A DNA stretch of 64,000 nucleotides from Huaxiibacter chinensis (GTDB taxonomy: Bacteria; Pseudomonadota; Gammaproteobacteria; Enterobacterales; Enterobacteriaceae): positions 62,001 through 126,000 of the forward strand of contig NZ_JAJVHF010000002.1 of the NCBI RefSeq assembly GCF_022171985.1. The letters are read 5' to 3'. Every line of letters starts with the position of its first letter. Position 1 is the first letter of the stretch. Below the pieces are notes generated by a model, which saw nothing but the letters and a program-made list of their open reading frames with translations, searched no databases and was not told the DNA's origin. Made by a program: the position numbers and the translations under genes. Positions 57,235 to 64,000 of this stretch are shown piece by piece.

Positions 57235-58935
57235 TTACGGTTGGCGATCGCGCAAATGCGCGCTGAACGCTTCCGCGTCCATAAATCCGGTCACGCGCGC
57301 GGCGGGTTGCTCATTACCTTGCTCATCAAAGAACAAAATAGTCGGCAGGCCAAGCACGCCCAGTTGGCGCAGTAAGGCTTTATCCTGCGCGTTATTCGCC
57401 GTCACATTTGCCTGAAGAAGAACTGTCTCTTTCAGGGCGTTTTGCACCTGCGGATCGCTAAAGGTGTATTTTTCGAACTCTTTACAGGCGACACACCAGT
57501 CGGCATAGAGATCGAGCATCACCGGTTTGCCCTTTGCCTGTGCCAGGGCGCGATTCAGTTCATCGACGCTCTGGACGTGCGTAAAATTCAGGTGTGCCTG
57601 CGTTTGCGCGGCTGGCGCGCCAAATGCCCAGTCCTGCAGCGGACGCACGCTCACCAGTGCCGCGGCGAGCAGGAGGATTTGCACCAGACGCATCCACGCT
57701 TTTTTGGCTTCCAGGCTGGCGATAAAGGCCCAGATAAAGAACGCCACGCCGAGCATCGCCCACAGGCGGAGCCCCCACACGTCACCGATAACACGTTCCA
57801 GCAGGAACACCGGCAATGCCAGAATCACAAAGCCAAATGCTGTCTTCACCGTCTCCATCCACGGGCCGCTTTTCGGCAACAGGCGGTTGCCAAACACGGT
57901 GACCAGAATCAGTGGCAGGCCCATGCCCAGCGCGTACAGATACAGGGTACCGCCGCCGAACCACAGATTCCCGCTCTGAGCAATATAAAGCAAAATGGCG
58001 CTTAGCGGTGCGGTGGTGCAGGGGGAACAAATAAGCCCGGCAATCGCCCCCATGGCAAAGACGCCGCCTGCAGAACCGCCTTGCTGGCGGTTGCTCATCA
58101 GCGTCAGGCGGGTTTGCAACGCGGAGGGCAGCTGTAGGGTGAACAGGCCAAACATGGAGAGCGCCAGCAGGATGAAAATTACCGACAGCCCAATCAGCAC
58201 GTAAGGGTGCTGTAGCGCGGCCTGAAACTGCAGCCCGGCGGCGGCAACCACCAGGCCCAGCGCGGTGTAGGTCAGCGCCATACCCTGCACGTAAATAAAG
58301 GCCAGCCACAGTGCGCGGGCGGTTGAAAGCCGCTGCTTGCCGCCAAGGACGATACCGGAAATCAGCGGGTACATCGGCAGGACGCACGGCGTAAACGCAA
58401 TACCAATACCAATCAGTAACGCCCAGAGTGCGGAGAAGGGCAGTTTTGCAGGCGCCTCATCCTTTACCGGCGCTTTTGCAACGGCGGCAGGAGAGTCATT
58501 CGCCGCCGCGCTTACGGCGTTAAGCGGCACCACGCGGGTTTCCGGGGGATAACAGAACCCCGCGTCGGCACAGCCCTGATAGGTGACGGTCAGCGTCGCC
58601 CCGTTGTCGGCCTGGTTCACAACAACCGGGACGGTGAGCTGGTGGCGATAAATTTCACTTTTGCCGTAAAACTCATCCTCATGCGATTCGCCTGCGGGCA
58701 GTTGCGGCTGGGCAATCTTTGCCCCCGCAGGAGTGATGCTGACCTGCTTACGATAGAGGTAATAGCCCTCTTTCACCTGCCAGGTCAGATTGAGATCGTG
58801 CTGATTTTGCTGAAAATCGAAGATAAACGCCCGATCGGCAGGGATAACACTGGCGCGGCCGGGCGCGTCAAATAATCCGGCAAAAACCGATGTGCTGCAC
58901 AGCAGCAGAATCAGCGTAAGGAAGCGTTGAGCCAT
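57235..58935 (-). CDS. dsbD: Thiol:disulfide interchange protein DsbD
   Basis: Inner-membrane protein of 566 residues that carries electrons from cytoplasmic thioredoxin to periplasmic DsbC, DsbG and CcmG. Signal peptide 1-19, alpha domain cysteines in CADAGFC, eight-helix beta domain with cysteines in TPCVLP and SPCTTAP, and gamma thioredoxin domain with WCVACK. All three redox pairs are present. It overlaps cutA by 25 bp. Confidence 0.97.
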   Translation of the reverse strand: MAQRFLTLILLLCSTSVFAGLFDAPGRASVIPADRAFIFDFQQNQHDLNLTWQVKEGYYLYRKQVSITPAGAKIAQPQLPAGESHEDEFYGKSEIYRHQLTVPVVVNQADNGATLTVTYQGCADAGFCYPPETRVVPLNAVSAAANDSPAAVAKAPVKDEAPAKLPFSALWALLIGIGIAFTPCVLPMYPLISGIVLGGKQRLSTARALWLAFIYVQGMALTYTALGLVVAAAGLQFQAALQHPYVLIGLSVIFILLALSMFGLFTLQLPSALQTRLTLMSNRQQGGSAGGVFAMGAIAGLICSPCTTAPLSAILLYIAQSGNLWFGGGTLYLYALGMGLPLILVTVFGNRLLPKSGPWMETVKTAFGFVILALPVFLLERVIGDVWGLRLWAMLGVAFFIWAFIASLEAKKAWMRLVQILLLAAALVSVRPLQDWAFGAPAAQTQAHLNFTHVQSVDELNRALAQAKGKPVMLDLYADWCVACKEFEKYTFSDPQVQNALKETVLLQANVTANNAQDKALLRQLGVLGLPTILFFDEQGNEQPAARVTGFMDAEAFSAHLRDRQP

Positions 58936-59234
58936 GAGAGATAATCGTTATCGCCGTGAGCCACCGGCAGCACCAGCAGCTCTGGAGTCTGGTAAGGGTG
59001 ATGAGATTTAAGGCAATCAAGCAACGCCTGCTGATTTTCCCGATTGGTTTTGAGCAACATTTGCACTTCGTACTCTTGTTCCAGTTTACCTTCCCAGTAG
59101 TACAGTGACGTGGCGCCGGGCAGCAGCGTGACGCAGGCGGCGAGCTTTTCAGCCAGCGCTTTAGCGGCAAGATCCTGGGCGGTCGCTTCATCAGGGGCGG
59201 TACAAAGTACAACAACAGCGTCAGGCGTGTTCAC
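58911..59234 (-). CDS. cutA: Divalent-cation tolerance protein CutA
   Basis: Small trimeric ferredoxin-like protein of 107 residues (E. coli 112), linked to copper and other metal tolerance. The typical ending YLSWLNASL and internal [18 protein letters not shown] are present. It is cotranscribed with dsbD. Confidence 0.95.
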   Translation of the reverse strand: MNTPDAVVVLCTAPDEATAQDLAAKALAEKLAACVTLLPGATSLYYWEGKLEQEYEVQMLLKTNRENQQALLDCLKSHHPYQTPELLVLPVAHGDNDYLSWLNASLR

Positions 59235-59293
59235 AGGTTGACCTCCTCATCACGGAAGCAATCACTATATCATGCCGGGCCTGTGGGGATTAA

Positions 59294-59317
59294 TGAAACG
59301 GGCCGCAGAGCGGCCCG
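59294..59317 (-). terminator. Terminator after dcuA
   Basis: CGGGCCGC-TCT-GCGGCCCG on the minus strand (8-bp stem), followed by TTTCATTAA; a moderate terminator between dcuA and cutA. Confidence 0.6.
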
Positions 59318-59347
59318 AATTTAATGATTTTTACACCGGCAAAACGT

Positions 59348-60649
59348 TTACAGCACGATACCGCCAATGATAAAGCCGAGAATGACGCACAGGGTAATGG
59401 CGATCACTCCCGGGATCAGGAAGGCGTGGTTAAAGACATACTTCCCGATACGCGTGGAGCCTGTGTCGTCCATTTCCACGGCGGCAAGCAGGGTTGGGTA
59501 GGTTGGCAGGACGAAGAGCGCAGAGACTGCCGCAAAAGAGGCGATTGCCGTCAGCGGGGTCACGCCCAACATCAGCGCGGCTGGCATCAGGGCTTTGGTG
59601 GTTGCCGCCTGGGAATAGAGCAGGGTGGCGGCAAAGAACAGGACCACGGCCAGCAGCCACGGGTAGTTATGCAGCAAATCGCCCGCGACGGTCTGGATAT
59701 CGGTGATGTGCGCTTTCACGAACGTATCACCCAGCCAGGCCACGCCCAGCACGCACACGCAGGCGCTCATCCCGGATTTGAAGGTGCTGGCGTTCAGCAC
59801 TTCGCTGGTGTCGATTTTACAGGTGATGCTGATCAGCGTCGCGATAGTCAGCATAAAGACCACAATCGCTTCGTTACGCGGCAGGACCGGATTCTGGATC
59901 AGGCCGACGGTGTCGCTGATGGCAGTAGCATAGAACATCACCGCAACGATACCGATCAGGAACAGCAGCACGGCGCGTTTGGCGTGAGGTTTCAGCTCAA
60001 AGACCTGGCTGCCGCGCAGGCTGACTTCACCTTTCGCCAGACGTTCCTGGTAGACCGGATCGTCTTTCAGCTCGGCACCCAGGAAGTTACACACCACGGC
60101 CGTCAGCATGACGGCAATCAGCGTGACCGGAATACAGATAGCCAGCAGGGTCAGGTAGCTAACGCCCAGCGGCTCCAGGATGCCGGCAAAAAAGACCACG
60201 GCCGCCGAAATTGGCGAGGCGGTAATGGCAATCTGCGAGGCGACCACGGCGATAGAGAGCGGGCGGGAAGGGCGGATGCCTTGCTCTTTGGCCACTTCGG
60301 TGATGACCGGCAGCGTGGAGAACGCCGTGTGGCCTGTACCCGCGAGAATGGTCATAAACCAGGTGACCAGCGGAGCCAGGAAGGTAATGTATTTTGGATG
60401 ACGACGCAGCATACGCTCCGCCAGACTCACCAGGTAATCCATACCGCCTGCGACCTGCATGGCGGCAATCGCGGCGATAACCGCCATGATGATTTCGATA
60501 ACGTCAAACGGGATAGCACCGGGTTTAATCTGAAAGATGAGTGTGAGGACAAGCACACCGAGACCACCGGCAAAACCAATGCCGATCCCCCCGAGCCTTG
60601 CGCCAAGGTATATCGCCAACAGCACGACGACGAGTTCTGCTCCAAACAT
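59348..60649 (-). CDS. dcuA: Anaerobic C4-dicarboxylate transporter DcuA
   Basis: Inner-membrane antiporter of 433 residues, as in E. coli, exchanging aspartate, fumarate, malate and succinate. About 10-12 helices. It lies downstream of aspA with a 119-bp gap that contains the aspA terminator, so read-through plus its own promoter is likely. It supplies aspartate for AspA. Confidence 0.97.
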   Translation of the reverse strand: MFGAELVVVLLAIYLGARLGGIGIGFAGGLGVLVLTLIFQIKPGAIPFDVIEIIMAVIAAIAAMQVAGGMDYLVSLAERMLRRHPKYITFLAPLVTWFMTILAGTGHTAFSTLPVITEVAKEQGIRPSRPLSIAVVASQIAITASPISAAVVFFAGILEPLGVSYLTLLAICIPVTLIAVMLTAVVCNFLGAELKDDPVYQERLAKGEVSLRGSQVFELKPHAKRAVLLFLIGIVAVMFYATAISDTVGLIQNPVLPRNEAIVVFMLTIATLISITCKIDTSEVLNASTFKSGMSACVCVLGVAWLGDTFVKAHITDIQTVAGDLLHNYPWLLAVVLFFAATLLYSQAATTKALMPAALMLGVTPLTAIASFAAVSALFVLPTYPTLLAAVEMDDTGSTRIGKYVFNHAFLIPGVIAITLCVILGFIIGGIVL

Positions 60650-60715
60650 AAAGACCTTCCTTGCTTATTAACAAGTTGATATTAAATTGTTGTGTAATTG
60701 GTAAAGCCTGAAAAG

Positions 60716-60748
60716 AAAAAAGGCACGTCACCGGGTGACGTGCCTTTC
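60716..60748 (-). terminator. Terminator after aspA
   Basis: AAAGGCACGTCACC and GGTGACGTGCCTTT form a 12-14 bp stem followed on the minus strand by TTTTTTCTTTTC. Confidence 0.95.
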
Positions 60749-60768
60749 GGAAAAACTAACCGGAACGG

Positions 60769-62205
60769 TTACTGTTCGCTTTCATCGGTATATCGTTTCG
60801 CTTTATATGCCGGATGCATCAGGTTTTGCGCCGAGAAGATATCGTCCAGCTCGGCTTCGGTCAACAGTCCGCGCTCAAGAACCACTTCACGTACGCTCTT
60901 ACCGGTTTCGGCACAAATTTTCCCGACGATGTCGCCGTTGTGGTGGCCGATGAACGGGTTGAGGTAAGTGACGATCCCGATTGAGTTATAAACAAAGCTT
61001 TCGCAAACGGCTTTGTTCGCGGTGATGCCGTTAATGCATTTTTCCAGCAGGTTATAGCATGCGTTGGTCAGAATGTGGATGGATTCAAACATCGCCTGGC
61101 CAATGACCGGCTCCATCACGTTGAGCTGCAGCTGACCGGCTTCGGAGGCCATGGTAACGGTAATGTCGTTGCCGATAACCTTGAAGCACACCTGGTTCAC
61201 CACTTCGGGCACCACCGGGTTCACTTTGGCTGGCATGATAGATGAACCCGCCTGCAGTTCTGGCAGGTTGATCTCGTTCAGGCCTGCACGCGGCCCGGAA
61301 GAGAGCAGACGCAGGTCGTTACAGATTTTAGAGAGTTTCACCGCCAGACGTTTCAGCGCGCTGTGTACCATGACGTAGGCGCCGCAGTCGGACGTCGCTT
61401 CAATCAGATCTTCCGCCGGGACCACCGCCAGGTTAGAGACTTCGGCCAGCTTCTGAACCGCCAGCTGTTGATATCCGTCCGGGGTGTTCAGACGCGTGCC
61501 GATAGCGGTCGCGCCCAGGTTCACTTCCAGCAGCAGCTCGGAGGTGCGCAGGATGTTTTTGGTCTCTTCGTTGAGCAGCACGTTAAAGGCATGGAATTCC
61601 TGGCCAAGCGTCATTGGCACGGCATCCTGAAGCTGGGTACGCCCCATTTTCAGAATGTCCTGGAACTCAACCGCTTTACGCTGGAAACCGTCGCCAAGCT
61701 GGTTGATGGCATCGACCAGCTTCAGCACAGAGGCATACACGGCAATACGGAAGCCGGTTGGGTAAGCGTCGTTGGTGGACTGGCATTTGTTAACGTGGTC
61801 GTTCGGGTTGAGGTACTGGTATTCACCTTTCTGGTGACCCATCAGCTCCAGGCCGATGTTTGCCAGTACTTCGTTGGTATTCATGTTGACCGAGGTACCC
61901 GCGCCGCCCTGATAGACGTCAACCGGGAACTGGTCCATGCATTTGCCGTTGTTCAGCACTTCATCGCACGCGGCGATAATGGCGTTTGCGGCGCTTTTCG
62001 GAATGGTTTGCAGCTCTTTGTTCGCGAGGGCTGCGGCTTTCTTCACCATCACCATGCCACGGACAAACTCAGGAATGTCGCTGATTTTGTTGTTGCTGAT
62101 GTAGAAGTTTTCAATCGCTCTCAGAGTGTGGACACCGTAATAGGCATCCGCTGGAACTTCCCTGGTACCCAACAAGTCTTCTTCGATACGAATGTTGTTT
62201 AACAT
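60769..62205 (-). CDS. aspA: Aspartate ammonia-lyase
   Basis: Tetrameric fumarase/aspartase-superfamily enzyme of 478 residues (as in E. coli), converting L-aspartate to fumarate and ammonia. The superfamily signature [11 protein letters not shown] (about 318-328) with the catalytic serine is intact. It works with DcuA in aspartate-fumarate metabolism. A CRP-like site lies in the gap toward fxsA. Confidence 0.98.
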   Translation of the reverse strand: MLNNIRIEEDLLGTREVPADAYYGVHTLRAIENFYISNNKISDIPEFVRGMVMVKKAAALANKELQTIPKSAANAIIAACDEVLNNGKCMDQFPVDVYQGGAGTSVNMNTNEVLANIGLELMGHQKGEYQYLNPNDHVNKCQSTNDAYPTGFRIAVYASVLKLVDAINQLGDGFQRKAVEFQDILKMGRTQLQDAVPMTLGQEFHAFNVLLNEETKNILRTSELLLEVNLGATAIGTRLNTPDGYQQLAVQKLAEVSNLAVVPAEDLIEATSDCGAYVMVHSALKRLAVKLSKICNDLRLLSSGPRAGLNEINLPELQAGSSIMPAKVNPVVPEVVNQVCFKVIGNDITVTMASEAGQLQLNVMEPVIGQAMFESIHILTNACYNLLEKCINGITANKAVCESFVYNSIGIVTYLNPFIGHHNGDIVGKICAETGKSVREVVLERGLLTEAELDDIFSAQNLMHPAYKAKRYTDESEQ

Positions 62206-62541
62206 GTGAACCTTCTTTTAAAGCTGCCGATGGATTGTACTAAACACACAGTAGATATGTGGTTTTCACGCTATTGCTGACCGACGATTATTCCCTCAAT
62301 CAGCCAGATGCTCGAGATCATATGCTGATAATAGCGAATTGCCGTAATCTGGATCACTTATTATGGACCCGATTCCATGATAATTATTAATCTGTGAAAT
62401 GAGTCACCGCTTGAATATTTCCAGAAAAAATATCCGTGCAAACCGATTGAATTTTGGCTAACCGTCACCATCTCTGACGGATGCGAATTGCAACACCATT
62501 CAGACAGAGGCCTTGAAGCCTCTGCCACACAGGAGAAGCCA
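62206..62541. promoter_or_regulatory. Divergent aspA-fxsA control region
   Basis: A 336-bp gap without a gene. It holds the CRP-like site TGTGA-AATGAG-TCACC (62393-62408) and a second weak one with GATCACTTA near 62352. FNR control of aspA would be expected but no good TTGAT-N4-ATCAA site was seen. The SD AGGAG (62531) and GTG start define fxsA. Confidence 0.55.
62393..62408. promoter_or_regulatory. CRP-like site, aspA/fxsA
   Basis: TGTGAAATGAGTCACC matches TGTGA-N6-TCACA in 9 of 10 positions, about 190 bp from the aspA start and 135 bp from the fxsA start. Confidence 0.55.
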
Positions 62542-63006
62542 GTGCGCTGGATACCGTTTATAGCTATTTTTCTCTATGTTTACATTGAGATATCGATTTT
62601 CATTCAGGTTGCCCATGTGCTGGGTGTCCTGCTGACCCTGATTCTGGTGATCTTTACCTCGGTCATTGGTATGTCGCTGGTGCGCAACCAGGGTTTCAAA
62701 AATTTCCTGTTAATGCAGCAAAAGATGGCTGCAGGCGAAAGCCCTGCCGCCGAAATGATCAAAAGCGTGTCGCTGATTATTTCTGGCCTGCTGCTCATTC
62801 TGCCCGGGTTCTTTACCGATTTCCTCGGCCTGCTGTTGCTGCTGCCGCCGGTACAAAAACACCTGACCATGAAGCTGCTGCCGCATCTGCGATTCAACCG
62901 GATGCCGGGCGGTGGATTCAGTACCGGTCCCGGGGATACGTTTGATGGGGAGTATCAGCGCAAGGACGACCAGCGCGACCGTTTAGATCACAAAGACGAT
63001 CGGTGA
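62542..63006 (+). CDS. fxsA: FxsA family membrane protein
   Basis: Inner-membrane protein of 154 residues (E. coli 158) from the GTG at 62542 (SD AGGAG, 6 bp); the longer open frame upstream lacks homology. Four hydrophobic segments are followed by a charged tail (YQRKDDQRDRLDHKDDR). Overexpressed FxsA in E. coli relieves exclusion of phage T7 by the F plasmid, by sequestering PifA. Confidence 0.95.
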   Translation: MRWIPFIAIFLYVYIEISIFIQVAHVLGVLLTLILVIFTSVIGMSLVRNQGFKNFLLMQQKMAAGESPAAEMIKSVSLIISGLLLILPGFFTDFLGLLLLLPPVQKHLTMKLLPHLRFNRMPGGGFSTGPGDTFDGEYQRKDDQRDRLDHKDDR

Positions 63007-63013
63007 TTTTTTT

Positions 63014-63038
63014 GCCGGATGGCACAGCGCCATCCGGC
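63014..63038. repeat. REP-like hairpin after fxsA
   Basis: GCCGGATGGC-ACAGC-GCCATCCGGC, a 10-bp-arm REP-type sequence between the convergent fxsA and yjeH stops. The T tract precedes rather than follows it on the plus strand, so it is not a simple intrinsic terminator for fxsA. Confidence 0.8.
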
Positions 63039-63040
63039 AA

Positions 63041-64000
63041 CTAGCGGAGCGCACCGCGCTTCGGCAAAAACGCCCACAGCCCCGCCAGCACGACAATGGC
63101 GTACACGCTTTTCCACCCTACCATCGCCAGCAGCAGCAGACACAGCAGACCCCCAACCATCGCCAGCGCTTTAAACCGTCCCTTCAGTAAACGGCAGCCT
63201 GCCAGCATGCACAGCAGATAAATCATGATGAAGATGCCGTTGGCGTAGACGATTAACGCATCAAGATTAATGTCCAGGACGTAAATGCACAGCGTGCTCA
63301 CCACACAGCAGCCCAGCACGGCATTGAGCGCATTCAACGGCAGCTGGCGTTCAGACAAGCGCGCAAGGCGGCTTTCGGGTTTATACAGCGCCTGCGACCA
63401 TACCAGACGGGCAAAACTCTGAATATAAATGTTCAGGCTGGCGAAACAGGCGAGATAGCCGATGACGCACGCAATCCACAGCGCTTTGACGCCAAATAAG
63501 GTCACCACAATGCCCGGCAGCGAGGCGGCGGCTGCGGTCTCTTCGCCGTAAGCGTTAAAGTGCAGCACCAGAACGGTACACGCCCAGTAGACGGTGCCCG
63601 CAAGAACCAGCCCAATCATCAGCGCGCGGGGGAAATCGCGTTCCGGCTGTCTGAATTCAGACGCCAGATGGGCAAATGCCTCCAGCCCAACAAAACACCA
63701 GAACATCACTGACAGAGCCGCAAAGAGTTGACTGTGATCGACAGCGGTCACCGGAGGGAAGGGAATATCAGCGAGGCGAATCTCTCCAGCCCACCAGATC
63801 GCCACAATAAGGGCGACAATCAGCACGGCAACCAGCGTTTGCAGATTGGCGCTGGAGCTGGCGCCCCGCGAGCCGACCCACCAGACGATGGCCAGCGTCG
63901 CCAGCTCGGCGTAAAGCAGCTGTTGGTCATGCCAGCCAAAGAGCGCCTGCCCAAAACCTGTCGCAATGTGCAGCGCGGCAGGTAAGCCCACGGGAATGAC
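63041..64000 (-). CDS. yjeH: Amino acid exporter YjeH (5' end outside window)
   Basis: Inner-membrane APC-family protein that in E. coli exports methionine and branched-chain amino acids. The visible 319 residues are the C-terminal three quarters of the about 418-residue protein; the frame is open to the window edge (VIPVGLPAAL reads across it). About nine helices are visible; FVGLEAFAHLASEF and YLACFASLNIYIQSFARLVW are diagnostic. Confidence 0.95.
   Translation of the reverse strand, partial: VIPVGLPAALHIATGFGQALFGWHDQQLLYAELATLAIVWWVGSRGASSSANLQTLVAVLIVALIVAIWWAGEIRLADIPFPPVTAVDHSQLFAALSVMFWCFVGLEAFAHLASEFRQPERDFPRALMIGLVLAGTVYWACTVLVLHFNAYGEETAAAASLPGIVVTLFGVKALWIACVIGYLACFASLNIYIQSFARLVWSQALYKPESRLARLSERQLPLNALNAVLGCCVVSTLCIYVLDINLDALIVYANGIFIMIYLLCMLAGCRLLKGRFKALAMVGGLLCLLLLAMVGWKSVYAIVVLAGLWAFLPKRGALR

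Noticed and set aside
59324..60679. 451-residue open frame on the plus strand
   Set aside because: Antisense to dcuA, His/Gln/Asp-rich low-complexity translation typical of the reverse frame of membrane-protein genes, no ribosome site.

Overview
The window reads as chromosomal DNA of an Enterobacteriaceae close to Enterobacter, Lelliottia or Leclercia. Most genes are close homologues of the Escherichia coli 92-94 min region and keep its order: yjcE, actP-yjcH-acs, gltP, yjcO, fdhF, alsRBACEK/rpiB, yjdP, phnC-P, yjdN/yjdM, crfC-yjcZ, proP, tRNA-Phe, yjdC-dsbD-cutA, dcuA, aspA, fxsA, yjeH. I name no species because nothing here fixes it. There is no phage, insertion sequence, integrase or CRISPR array.

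Layout. 1-9.1 kb: yjcE (cut by the window edge), a LysR gene with a CidA/CidB pair, a Gfo/Idh/MocA dehydrogenase, and the acetate operon acs-yjcH-actP. 9.1-14.5 kb: gltP, yjcO, a hok/sok-like type I toxin-antitoxin locus too small for ordinary gene calling, and the selenoprotein gene fdhF with an in-frame UGA, a SECIS hairpin and a sigma-54 promoter. 14.6-24.0 kb: a sugar locus absent from E. coli K-12. A response regulator and a hybrid histidine kinase flank an operon for a ribose-type ABC importer, a D-lyxose isomerase-like cupin, a class II aldolase and a PfkB kinase. 24-31 kb: the D-allose operon and rpiB. 31.5-43.3 kb: a complete 14-gene C-P lyase operon plus yjdN and yjdM. 43.9-50.3 kb: crfC, yjcZ, kdgT and proP. 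50.4-54.8 kb: accessory genes replacing the long K-12 stretch between proP and tRNA-Phe, including an HdeD-like membrane protein fused to a probable papain-fold domain. 54.9-64 kb: tRNA-Phe, an AraC/LysE pair, then conserved genes up to yjeH (cut by the edge).

The genes form several modules: acetate uptake and activation (ActP, YjcH, Acs); formate oxidation (FdhF); two adjacent rare-sugar pathways, each with its own ABC importer; phosphonate uptake and C-P bond cleavage; C4-dicarboxylate and aspartate metabolism (AspA, DcuA); and thiol transfer to the periplasm (DsbD).

Signals outside genes that deserve attention: a family of GC-rich palindromic repeats at seven intergenic loci (one in four tandem copies, one encoding the C-terminus of a LysR protein); two almost identical 15-bp operators 43 kb apart, in front of the dehydrogenase gene and kdgT; three TGTCA-type direct repeats spaced exactly 10 bp between the new sugar operon and its kinase gene; and a long inverted repeat in front of rpiB.
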